From positions 62,001-126,000 of the forward strand of contig NZ_JAMDLH010000005.1 of assembly GCF_023721755.1 (NCBI RefSeq): DNA of 64,000 nucleotides, read 5' to 3'. The stretch is from Pleomorphomonas sp. NRK KF1 (GTDB taxonomy: Bacteria; Pseudomonadota; Alphaproteobacteria; Rhizobiales; Pleomorphomonadaceae). Made by a program: the position numbers and the translations under genes. Positions 54,328 through 64,000 of this stretch are shown in pieces. Numbering within the stretch: the first letter of the stretch is position 1; each line of letters opens with the position of its first letter. Under the pieces are notes generated by a model. The model made no database searches. It saw nothing but the letters and a program-made list of their open reading frames with translations, and was not told the origin of the DNA.

Positions 54328-54351
54328 GAAGGCGCCGCGACCGGCGCCTTC
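54328..54351 (+). other. Perfect hairpin after the ferredoxin gene
   Basis: GAAGGCGCC (54328-54336) and GGCGCCTTC (54343-54351) are perfect complements around a six-base loop, without a U tract. It lies 12 bp after the ferredoxin stop and may stabilise the transcript end before the true terminator. Confidence 0.6.
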
Positions 54352-54365
54352 CCACGATATCGAGA

Positions 54366-54402
54366 GGGAGCGGATGCCCATGGGCGCCGCTCCCTTTCTT
54401 TT
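54366..54402 (+). terminator. Intrinsic terminator of the ferredoxin (coo) unit
   Basis: GGGAGCGG (54366-54373) pairs with CCGCTCCC (54387-54394) and is followed by TTTCTTTT. The loop holds another palindrome, GCCCATGGGC. It lies before the convergent esterase gene. Confidence 0.8.
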
Positions 54403-54449
54403 GGACAGTGCGGCGACCGCAAGACGCGATGCGGGTCGCCAGTGGCCGA

Positions 54450-56186
54450 TTACTCGATCATGATCCAGAGCGATCCATTGCCGAAGTGCAGGTCGAGGCG
54501 CCGGCTGAACCAGCGACCGTTCAGCACTCTCTCGATCAGATGCCGCTTGTCTGCCTCGGGGATCGACCCGTCGGCCTCCATCTCAGCCAGGACGTCGTCA
54601 TAACGCGTCCGCTCCTCGGTCATCTCGATGATGGCCTTCTCCGCATCGGCATCGACCACGAGTTGGGTCGGACCGCTTGTCGCCGACACCCAAGGCTTCC
54701 ATGCGACAAGGCCCTCGCCGTTGGGATCGCCGGTCCTCAGGAAGTTACCGAGGTAACGCCCCAGCTTGTCCGAGAGGTCGCGGGCGCCGGAGTTGTCGAA
54801 GGCAGCGGGGAAACTCGCCGAGAAGCCGCTGGTGGCCGACGTCACGAACGGGATCCATACGCCATGGAAGGAACCGTAGACCTTGGCCATGCGCTCGCCG
54901 ACGATGGCGGGGTTGCCGCCCCATCCGATCCGCAGCGTGTAGAGGGGCGCCTTGTAGCTTGCGAACATCGCCTCCGCAGACTCCTGAGCGTTGAACAGCT
55001 CGTAAAGCTTGCTGCCGTAGTCGTTCGCGAAGGCGTAGGCCCGCAGCTTGGCGGCGTCGTCCATCAACTCGTCGTCCTTGAGGACGGCGAACTCAGGATC
55101 GCTGCGCGCGAAGAGCGAGAACTCCTTCGAGCTGGTCAGCATGATCAGCGGCACGGAGTTGTAGTTCGCCGTGGCAAAACCGTCCTTGGGCAGAACCGCC
55201 CCATCGCTGAAAAGGTGCGGGAACACCGTCATGCGGATACCGGCATTGGTCATGAGCCCTGCGAGACGGTCGGCAGCCAAACCGCGCAGATAACCGCCGA
55301 CATCGGGAGAGGAGGTGAGCAGCCACTGATAGGCCTCGTCCTCATCCGCCTTGACCTTGTCGGCCACCACGAGCGGCGCCAGCGCCCTGGCCGTGAGCTT
55401 GGCGCTCGCCTGGCGATCGGCGATGGTCATGCCGCCACTGATGGAGATCGCCTTCTGGAACTGCCCCTTGAAAATCGGCGAGATCAGCATTGCCATGACG
55501 TCACGACCGCCCGCCGAGAAGCCTGAAACCGTGATGTTGCCGCCGTCGCCGCCAAAGGCATCAATGTTGGCCTTGATCCATTTCAACGACTGCGAGATGT
55601 CGAGAAGCGAGAAGTTGCCCGAGTTTTCCTCGGCGCTGCCGGTTCTGAGCGCCGGCAGGCCGTTGAACCCAAGCAAGCCAAGCCTGTAGTTGACGGAGAC
55701 GACCACCGCGTTGACTGTCACAGCGAGGTGTCTGGCGTCGAGCTCCTGGCTGGTACCGCCCTGGTTGTTGCCGCCGTGGATGTAGACCAGCACCGGCAAT
55801 CCGGTTTCCGGGCTGTTGGGGCGGTAGATGTCGAGCGTCAGGCAGTCTTCGCTGCCCACGAGCTTGCCGGCTTGGAGCTGCGGACAGAGGGCGCCGCCTT
55901 TGGTCGCATCAAAGCTGCCCGATGACGCTGCCAGCGGCTGAGGCGCCTTCCACCGAAGGGCGCCGACAGGCGGCTCGGCATAGGGAATGCCGAGCCAAAG
56001 CAGGGTCGCGCCGTCGTTGACCTCGCTGCCGGAAACCTTGCCGGATGTGAGATCCTGGACAGTTCCCTGACGGTAGGACGGCGCTCCGGCGGCCGGCGCC
56101 GCCCAAAGGGGGATGGCGAGCAGCAGCGCCCCCAGCAGAGTCGCGGCGAGCCGCGACGCAACCGTCTTTTCTTTCCGGAATTCCAT
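54450..56186 (-). CDS. Secreted type-B carboxylesterase
   Basis: The 578-aa alpha/beta hydrolase has a signal segment (LAATLLGALLLAIPLWAAPA) and is therefore periplasmic or membrane-tethered. The nucleophile elbow is VSGFSAGGRDV, the oxyanion loop is VYIHGGNNQGG, the acid is in TSSKEFSLFA and the histidine in GSFHGVWIPF. All type-B carboxylesterase landmarks are present, including the EDCLTLDIYRP block. GGAGG precedes the ATG at 56186; the open frame to 56285 is not conserved. Substrate unknown. It follows bglF on the same strand, but the 153-bp gap and lack of functional link suggest a separate gene. Confidence 0.87.
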   Translation of the reverse strand: MEFRKEKTVASRLAATLLGALLLAIPLWAAPAAGAPSYRQGTVQDLTSGKVSGSEVNDGATLLWLGIPYAEPPVGALRWKAPQPLAASSGSFDATKGGALCPQLQAGKLVGSEDCLTLDIYRPNSPETGLPVLVYIHGGNNQGGTSQELDARHLAVTVNAVVVSVNYRLGLLGFNGLPALRTGSAEENSGNFSLLDISQSLKWIKANIDAFGGDGGNITVSGFSAGGRDVMAMLISPIFKGQFQKAISISGGMTIADRQASAKLTARALAPLVVADKVKADEDEAYQWLLTSSPDVGGYLRGLAADRLAGLMTNAGIRMTVFPHLFSDGAVLPKDGFATANYNSVPLIMLTSSKEFSLFARSDPEFAVLKDDELMDDAAKLRAYAFANDYGSKLYELFNAQESAEAMFASYKAPLYTLRIGWGGNPAIVGERMAKVYGSFHGVWIPFVTSATSGFSASFPAAFDNSGARDLSDKLGRYLGNFLRTGDPNGEGLVAWKPWVSATSGPTQLVVDADAEKAIIEMTEERTRYDDVLAEMEADGSIPEADKRHLIERVLNGRWFSRRLDLHFGNGSLWIMIE

Positions 56187-56339
56187 GAATGGGTCCTCCC
56201 TTGTCGGCGGGCCTCCAGCACCGCTTTCAACTCCCTCCGGTGCAAGCATCCTCTCCAAATGCCCCGGAACTGCCTCGAAAGGCACGGTGCGGCTGCCGAA
56301 GGAGCCGCACCGCTTCCTGTCTGACGCGAACTGTGCCGT

Positions 56340-57752
<1,413 letters not shown>

Positions 57753-57834
57753 GGTAATCCCCCCAAAGAGACTCGCAGGTTCCTCGCTGCACTGCGTTCG
57801 ATGGATGCGGAGCCGCTTTGACTGCCAAACGGGC

Positions 57835-57880
57835 AAAAAAAAACCTGAGCCGACCGACATTCGGTCGAACCCAGGTTTTG
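57835..57880 (-). terminator. Regulated terminator before bglF
   Basis: On the minus strand AACCTGGG..CGACCGA pairs with TCGGTCG..CTCAGGTT and is followed by nine U residues. Its 5' arm shares AAAACC with the upstream RAT, so the two folds are mutually exclusive. Confidence 0.9.
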
Positions 57881-57902
57881 CCCGCGATCGCGGTTACAAT
57901 CC
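57874..57902 (-). promoter_or_regulatory. RAT antiterminator site 1 (bglF)
   Basis: The 29-nt minus-strand sequence GGATTGTAACCGC-GATC-GCGGGCAAAACC fits the BglG/LicT ribonucleic antiterminator consensus. Binding of the phosphorylation-controlled antiterminator would stop formation of the overlapping terminator. Confidence 0.9.
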
Positions 57903-58144
57903 CGACATCCATCTGGCGCACTGCCAGCTTGCATCAAGGCTAATTGGCGGTTACCGGAGCGTCAAGTAAGCATTTGTCCTCGTAGGAGTCCACGGTCTTC
58001 GGAGAGGCCACAAGTTCGGGGTGGCTGTACTTTCGACGCAAGACAAAGCGCGCCTCTTTGCAACCAAAGACCTTTCGCGAGAAACCTTCGGACGCTCGCA
58101 GTTGGGATTGCGTTGGATTTCGCCGCAAGATATGTTGGCAAAAT

Positions 58145-58173
58145 GGATTGTAACCGCTTCGGCGGGCAAAACC
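58145..58173 (+). promoter_or_regulatory. RAT antiterminator site 2 (bglG)
   Basis: GGATTGTAACCGC-TTCG-GCGGGCAAAACC differs from site 1 only in the loop. Its end overlaps the terminator at 58169-58211. It lies 113 bp before the antiterminator gene, giving autoregulation. Confidence 0.9.
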
Positions 58174-58211
58174 TGACACCGTGCCGGGAGAGCGCGGAGT
58201 CGGGTTTTTTT
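58169..58211 (+). terminator. Regulated terminator before bglG
   Basis: AACCTGAC pairs with GTCGGGTT (one wobble) over about 20 bases, followed by seven T residues. It shares bases with RAT site 2. Confidence 0.85.
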
Positions 58212-58285
58212 GTGTTTGCCGGCCCGCTGGGCTGATCGGCGCGACAGTCCGGGGGAAACGCGAACACTGCGGGAGGGGGGCTTCC

Positions 58286-59137
58286 ATGCGGATCGTCAAG
58301 GTATTCAACAACAACGTCGCCCTCGTAAAGGACGACACCGGCCATGAACTGGTGGTTCAAGGGCGAGGCTTGGCGTTCCAGGCCCGCCCCGGCGATCGCC
58401 TGGACCAGACGCTGGTCGAACGGCGCTTCCTGCCCGAAGCGACCGGGACGCCGGAACAGTTGGCCGAGCGAGTTGCCGACATCCCACCGGAACTCATCGC
58501 CGTTGCCGAGAAGATCCTGGCCCTCGGCCCCGATTTCGGCCTGGAGCTCGACCGCCGGGCCACCGTTGCGCTCGCCGACCACATTTCCATTGCCCTCCGA
58601 CGGGCCGTCGCCGGTCAGATGCTCGACAATCCGCTCGAATGGGAAGTGCGCATCCTCTACCTGCGCGAGGTCAACCTGGGCCTGCATGCGCTCGACGTGA
58701 TCCACCGGCATTCCGGCATCCGGCTGCCGCAAGGCGAAGCGGTGCCGCTCGCCCTGCATTTCGTCAACGCCCAGGCCGGCGCCCAGGTGCTGAGCGAAGC
58801 GGTGCGCACCGCCCGGCTCATCCGCGACATCCTCGCCATCATCGCCGACGAGTACGGCCCCGCCTTCGCCGCGCGCCCTCCCTACAGCGAAGCCCGCTTT
58901 GCGACGCACCTGCGCTACCTGTTCCTGAGCCACCTCGCCGGCAGCAAGCATGCGCCGCTGATCGCCGAACTGGCAAAGTCCTACCGCCAGGAAGAGCCGC
59001 GCGCCTTCACCTGCGCCACACGCATCGCCGACCACCTGACGAGCAAGATGGGCTGGCACATCGGCGACGATGAAACGGTCTATCTGGCGCTGCACATCCA
59101 GCGCATGACCGCCGTCGACAAGCCCGGTGTCACCTGA
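58286..59137 (+). CDS. bglG: BglG/LicT-family transcriptional antiterminator
   Basis: The 283-aa RNA-binding protein prevents termination at RAT sites when its substrate is available. The first ~55 residues are the CAT RNA-binding domain (MRIVKVFNNNVALVKDDTG). Two PRD domains follow, with phosphorylatable histidines likely in ALADHISIAL, DVIHRHSGI, LRYLFLSHL and YLALHIQRM. The PTS controls its activity by phosphorylation. GGGAGGGGGG precedes the ATG. It heads the bglG-bglB-EIIA/HPr/EI series and is divergent from bglF. PTS antiterminators are rare in alphaproteobacteria. Confidence 0.94.
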   Translation: MRIVKVFNNNVALVKDDTGHELVVQGRGLAFQARPGDRLDQTLVERRFLPEATGTPEQLAERVADIPPELIAVAEKILALGPDFGLELDRRATVALADHISIALRRAVAGQMLDNPLEWEVRILYLREVNLGLHALDVIHRHSGIRLPQGEAVPLALHFVNAQAGAQVLSEAVRTARLIRDILAIIADEYGPAFAARPPYSEARFATHLRYLFLSHLAGSKHAPLIAELAKSYRQEEPRAFTCATRIADHLTSKMGWHIGDDETVYLALHIQRMTAVDKPGVT

Positions 59138-59232
59138 GGAACGCACCCGAGCAGCCACTCCGGCGAATTGCGGACACCCCACACCCTCCCTTGACAGCCG
59201 TGTTCCATCGTCATTAGCCTTCAGACAAATAA

Positions 59233-60810
<1,578 letters not shown>

Positions 60811-60840
60811 TGTCACCACCCGAGTAGCCGACCCAAGCAG

Positions 60841-63408
60841 ATGAGGCCCACCGTGTCCGCTCTTCAGTTGCTATCCCCGCTCGCCGGCCGCAGCATGCCC
60901 CTCGCCGACAGTCCCGACCCTGTGTTCTCGGCTGGCCTGATCGGCAAGGGAATCGCGATCGATCCGAGCGTGGGCGAGCTAAGAGCCCCGTGCGACGGTA
61001 CCGTGGCCGCGACGCATGCGTCGGGCCACGCCGTGACGGTCAGGTCCGACGGTGGCGCCGAGGTGCTGATCCATCTCGGCGTCGACACCGTCAACCTCGG
61101 CGGGGCCGGCTTCACGGTGCATGTCGTCGAAGGGCAGAGAGTGTCGGCCGGCGACCGGCTGGTCAGCTTCGACATCGCCGCCATCAAGCCGAACGTCACT
61201 TCCATGGTGTCGATGATGGTGGTAGCCAACGGCGAGGCCTTCTCCGTCGTCTCGACGGCAACCGGCCGCGACGTCGCCTTCGGCGAACCGGTGATGACGG
61301 TCGAGCCTGTGGACAACCGGTCTGCCGAAGCTGCCGGCGATGGCGAAGTGGTCGAACTGTCGCTGCCGCTCTCCATCGCCCATGGCCTGCACGCCCGCCC
61401 GGCGGCGGTGCTCGCCAACGCCGCCAAGGCGCACGGCGGCGCGGTAACCGTCACCTGCCGCGGCAACACAGCCAACGCCAAGAGCGTGGTCGCCCTGATG
61501 GGCCTCGGCACGCGTTTCGGCGACCTTCTGGAGATACGGATAGAAGGACCGGGCGCCGACGCTACGGCCGACAATCTGCTCGATCTCGTCCTGTCCGGCC
61601 TTGGCGACCCCATCGCCGATGGGCCGGCACCGGACGAGGAAACGACGCTTCCCGTTTCGAACCTCGCCGACAGCGCCCGGCGGCCCGGGGCGGAGAGAGA
61701 GCCCGACTTCGAGCCCGGAGCCAACGCCGTCATCCGTGGCCGTTCGGCCGTGGTCGGCCTCGCCGCCGGTTCTGTGACGCGACGCAATCGCGATGTCGTC
61801 GACCTGCCGCGCAACGGCGCCGGTGCGACCTCCGAACGCCAGCGCCTCGCCGCCGCGCTGGCAGCGGTGAAGGCGCGTCTTGCCGTCGAAGCCAACGGTC
61901 CCCACGGCGCCATTGCCGCCGCCCATCGAGAACTGCTCGACGACCCCGGCCTGATCGAGGCGGCCGAAGCCGACATCGCCGCCGGCCGTTCGGCGGAATG
62001 GGCCTGGAACGCCGCCTGCGTCGGTCAGGCCGAGTTGCTCGCCTCGCTTTCGGATGCCCGCATGGCCGAGCGTGCCGCCGACATGTGCGATATCGCGGCA
62101 CAAGTACTGGCCGCGCTGGCCGGCCGCTCGGGCATTTCCGGCCTGTCGGCGCTGCCGGCCGGCTCCATCGTGCTCGCCGACGAGATACTGCCGTCGGAAA
62201 TGGCCGGACTTGCGGTGGGTCACATCGCGGCCCTGCTGATGCGGAACGGTGGACCGACGTCGCACGCAGCGATCATCGCCGCCGGCCTCGGCATTCCCAC
62301 CGTGGTCGCGCTGGGTGCCGACGCCGACCGCGTTCCCGATGGCGCCACCGTGGTGGTCGACGCCGGCCTCGGCCAGATCACCGTCTTTCCGAGCGATCAG
62401 GCCCTGGACCTGGCCAACAGGCGGATCGGCGAATGGGCCGACAGCCGGGCCATCCAGCGCGCCAATGCCCATGCGGACTGCCACCTGGCCGATGGCACCC
62501 GCATCGAGATCTTCGCCAATCTCGGCGAAGTGGGCGAAGGCGCACTGGCCGTCAGCGAGGGCGCCGAGGGCTGCGGCCTGCTGCGAACCGAGTTCCTGTT
62601 CCAGAAGCGCTCCTCGGCGCCAAGCGAGGATGAACAGCTCGCCCAGTATCAGGCCATAGCCGACGAGCTCGGCAGCCGCCCCCTGATCATCCGAACCCTC
62701 GACGTCGGCGGGGACAAGCCGCTCGCCTATCTCCCGCTGCCGAAGGAGGACAACCCGTTCCTTGGCCTGCGCGGCGTACGGGTATCCCTCGTCCAGCCGG
62801 ACCTCTTGCGCACGCAGGTGCGCGCCATCCTCAGGGTCAAGCCTTATGGCGTCGCCCGCATCATGGTGCCGATGGTCGCATCGGTCGCGGAGATGATCGC
62901 CGTTCGTGCCATCGTCGATGAGGAAAGACAGGCCCTTGGCCGCGCAGAACCGATCGAGGTCGGCGCCATGATCGAGATTCCGGCTGCCGCCGTCGCCGCG
63001 GCGCAGCTCGCCGAGGTCTGCGACTTCTTCTCGGTCGGCACCAACGATCTCACGCAATATGCGCTTGCCATGGATCGCGGCAATCCCACGGTCGCGCCCG
63101 GCATCGATGCCCTGCATCCCGGCGTGCTCGGCCTGATAAGGCTCGCTGCCGAAGGGGCGACGAAACGCGGGCGCCTTCTGGCGGTATGCGGCGGCGCGGC
63201 GTCCGACCCGGTCTCGGCGCCGATCCTGGTCGGGCTCGGCGTGCGCGAACTCTCCGTCGCCCCGGCTGCCATTCCCGAGATCAAGGCAACCCTGTCGGCA
63301 CTAACCTTGTCAAGGTGCGAGGCGGTCGCGGCCGCGGCGCTCCGAGCGACCGGAGCCGATGAGGTGAGAGCAATGGCCGCTATGAACTCCCCCGGCCAGC
63401 CGGACTAG
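60841..63408 (+). CDS. PTS EIIA-HPr-EI fusion phosphotransferase
   Basis: The 855-aa cytosolic protein fuses the three soluble PTS steps. Residues 1-155 are EIIA of the glucose/beta-glucoside type (phospho-His in VLIHLGVDTV). Residues about 170-260 are HPr (HGLHARPAAV). Residues about 300-855 are Enzyme I with phospho-His in GGPTSHAAIIA, the PEP-binding domain and active-site Cys in LAVCGGAASDP. It takes phosphate from PEP to EIIBC encoded by bglF, making the locus independent of other PTS proteins. The ribosome site is weak for the ATG at 60841; a GTG at 60853 is possible. It lies 30 bp after bglB. Confidence 0.93.
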   Translation: MRPTVSALQLLSPLAGRSMPLADSPDPVFSAGLIGKGIAIDPSVGELRAPCDGTVAATHASGHAVTVRSDGGAEVLIHLGVDTVNLGGAGFTVHVVEGQRVSAGDRLVSFDIAAIKPNVTSMVSMMVVANGEAFSVVSTATGRDVAFGEPVMTVEPVDNRSAEAAGDGEVVELSLPLSIAHGLHARPAAVLANAAKAHGGAVTVTCRGNTANAKSVVALMGLGTRFGDLLEIRIEGPGADATADNLLDLVLSGLGDPIADGPAPDEETTLPVSNLADSARRPGAEREPDFEPGANAVIRGRSAVVGLAAGSVTRRNRDVVDLPRNGAGATSERQRLAAALAAVKARLAVEANGPHGAIAAAHRELLDDPGLIEAAEADIAAGRSAEWAWNAACVGQAELLASLSDARMAERAADMCDIAAQVLAALAGRSGISGLSALPAGSIVLADEILPSEMAGLAVGHIAALLMRNGGPTSHAAIIAAGLGIPTVVALGADADRVPDGATVVVDAGLGQITVFPSDQALDLANRRIGEWADSRAIQRANAHADCHLADGTRIEIFANLGEVGEGALAVSEGAEGCGLLRTEFLFQKRSSAPSEDEQLAQYQAIADELGSRPLIIRTLDVGGDKPLAYLPLPKEDNPFLGLRGVRVSLVQPDLLRTQVRAILRVKPYGVARIMVPMVASVAEMIAVRAIVDEERQALGRAEPIEVGAMIEIPAAAVAAAQLAEVCDFFSVGTNDLTQYALAMDRGNPTVAPGIDALHPGVLGLIRLAAEGATKRGRLLAVCGGAASDPVSAPILVGLGVRELSVAPAAIPEIKATLSALTLSRCEAVAAAALRATGADEVRAMAAMNSPGQPD

Positions 63409-63415
63409 CCTTGCC

Positions 63416-64000
63416 CTACCTGTCGGGATCCATGGCGTCGAGGAAGGTGGTCATGTCGTCCTCGCCGCCATCAGGCGCACTGCCGACCATGACGGCGACG
63501 GCAAAGGCGATGGCGGAGGAAGTCTCGGTGTGGGTCGCTGCGCCGGCCCGCAGGTTCATCACCAGCGTCGGGCAAAGGAACAGCGCGAGGCGGATGGCCT
63601 CTCGCCAGTCGGCCGGTAGCAAGCCGCGCGCCTTGAGGGTGGCGAGCAGCGGCCTCCAGACCAGCTCGGCCTTGGCCGCAAGCAACGTCCGCCGCAAATC
63701 GGTCAATGCCCAGTCGGTATCTATCGACAGCATCCCCTCGCCAAGCCTGACCGACGCTGAGAACCGCCGCGTCGCCTCGGCCGGATCGTAGAGCCAGAGC
63801 GGGTGAGCGAACACGTTGTGAAAGGTCGCCTTTGCCTCGGCCATCAGGGACGGCACATGTTCGCCGGCAAAGGCCGGATCGTAGAAGCTGAGCGTCGGCC
63901 CCTCGCCGTACCAGACGTTGGCGTTGTGTGCGTCGCCATGCGCCACCACGCCGCCGGCATCGGCGAGCAGTTCCGGCTTTAACCGAGCCCTCGCCGCGGC
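63416..64000 (-). CDS. Aminoglycoside phosphotransferase-family protein (5' part outside window)
   Basis: The last ~194 codons of a gene on the minus strand are seen, open through the right edge. The fragment contains VAHGDAHNANVWY, the catalytic HGD-x4-N loop of APH/choline-kinase-like enzymes, followed by LSFYDPAFAGEHVPSLMAEAK where the DPAFAG Asp is the metal ligand. The helical C-terminal lobe follows. The substrate is unknown; small molecules or sugars are possible. It converges on the PTS fusion gene with only 7 bp between the stop codons. Confidence 0.75.
   Translation of the reverse strand, partial: AAARARLKPELLADAGGVVAHGDAHNANVWYGEGPTLSFYDPAFAGEHVPSLMAEAKATFHNVFAHPLWLYDPAEATRRFSASVRLGEGMLSIDTDWALTDLRRTLLAAKAELVWRPLLATLKARGLLPADWREAIRLALFLCPTLVMNLRAGAATHTETSSAIAFAVAVMVGSAPDGGEDDMTTFLDAMDPDR

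Larger units (their letters stand above)
57753..58285. promoter_or_regulatory. Divergent bglF-bglG control region with two RNA switches
   Basis: The 533-bp region contains RAT plus terminator on the minus strand (57835-57902) and another on the plus strand (58145-58211). The ~240 bp between them should contain the two promoters. The short frames in it are not supported as genes. Confidence 0.75.

Noticed and set aside
60979-63117. 712-codon open frame antisense to the EIIA-HPr-EI gene
   Set aside because: No motif and composition typical of a shadow; the plus strand has every active-site residue.

Overview
The window is high-GC DNA (about 65%) with alphaproteobacterial gene content and arrangement. 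Its gene families and a palindromic repeat of a type common in Rhizobiales point to order Hyphomicrobiales. A facultatively anaerobic, hydrogen-metabolising relative of Pleomorphomonas would fit, but that placement is an inference from gene content and not from a marker gene. No rRNA, tRNA, CRISPR array, transposase or phage gene was seen.

Layout. 1-6 kb: a Uup-type ABC-F ATPase (cut by the left edge), pyrF, an aldehyde dehydrogenase with an ethanolamine-type permease, and cobU/cobP. 6.4-11.2 kb: part of an exopolysaccharide locus (ExoY-like priming transferase, transglutaminase-like peptidase, a small secreted protein, a Wzc/ExoP-type tyrosine kinase). 11.4-16.7 kb: an RND efflux operon with two adaptor genes. 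16.7-27.4 kb: a sugar regulon under a LacI-family repressor, with a ribose-type ABC importer, DUF4432 mutarotase-like protein, D-lyxose isomerase, PfkB kinase, RPE/AlsE-like epimerase, hexulose-6-phosphate synthase and two hexuloisomerase-like SIS proteins. 27.4-30 kb: a NitT/TauT-type ABC importer. 30.3-34.2 kb: a two-gene [FeFe]-hydrogenase operon whose partner subunit resembles the NADPH-binding glutamate synthase small subunit. 34.3-38.1 kb: FabF-like synthase, MarR regulator and leuA with a candidate leader peptide. 38.2-44.1 kb: quinone genes ubiX-ubiD divergent from ubiT-ubiU-ubiV (the O2-independent hydroxylation branch), plus nnrS. 44.3-54.3 kb: a CO-type hydrogenase locus with a CooA-like regulator, hypB, hypA, cooMKLXUH and a small ferredoxin. 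54.4-56.2 kb: a secreted carboxylesterase. 56.3-63.4 kb: a complete beta-glucoside PTS (EIIBC, antiterminator, phospho-beta-glucosidase, EIIA-HPr-EI fusion). The right edge cuts a phosphotransferase-like gene.

How the parts work together. Much of the window concerns life without oxygen: two unrelated hydrogenases, oxygen-independent ubiquinone synthesis and a nitric-oxide-related membrane protein lie within 24 kb. The best-supported regulatory circuit is in the hydrogenase locus. The CRP-family protein keeps CooA's heme-ligand histidine and recognition-helix residues. A 20-bp perfect palindrome with TGTCG-N6-CGACA spacing sits about 70 bp before cooM. No CO dehydrogenase gene is present in the window, so CO sensing appears to be physically separated from CO oxidation. 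The PTS region has its own logic: three copies of a BglG-type antiterminator RNA site, each followed by an intrinsic terminator, control three transcription units in a self-contained phosphorelay.
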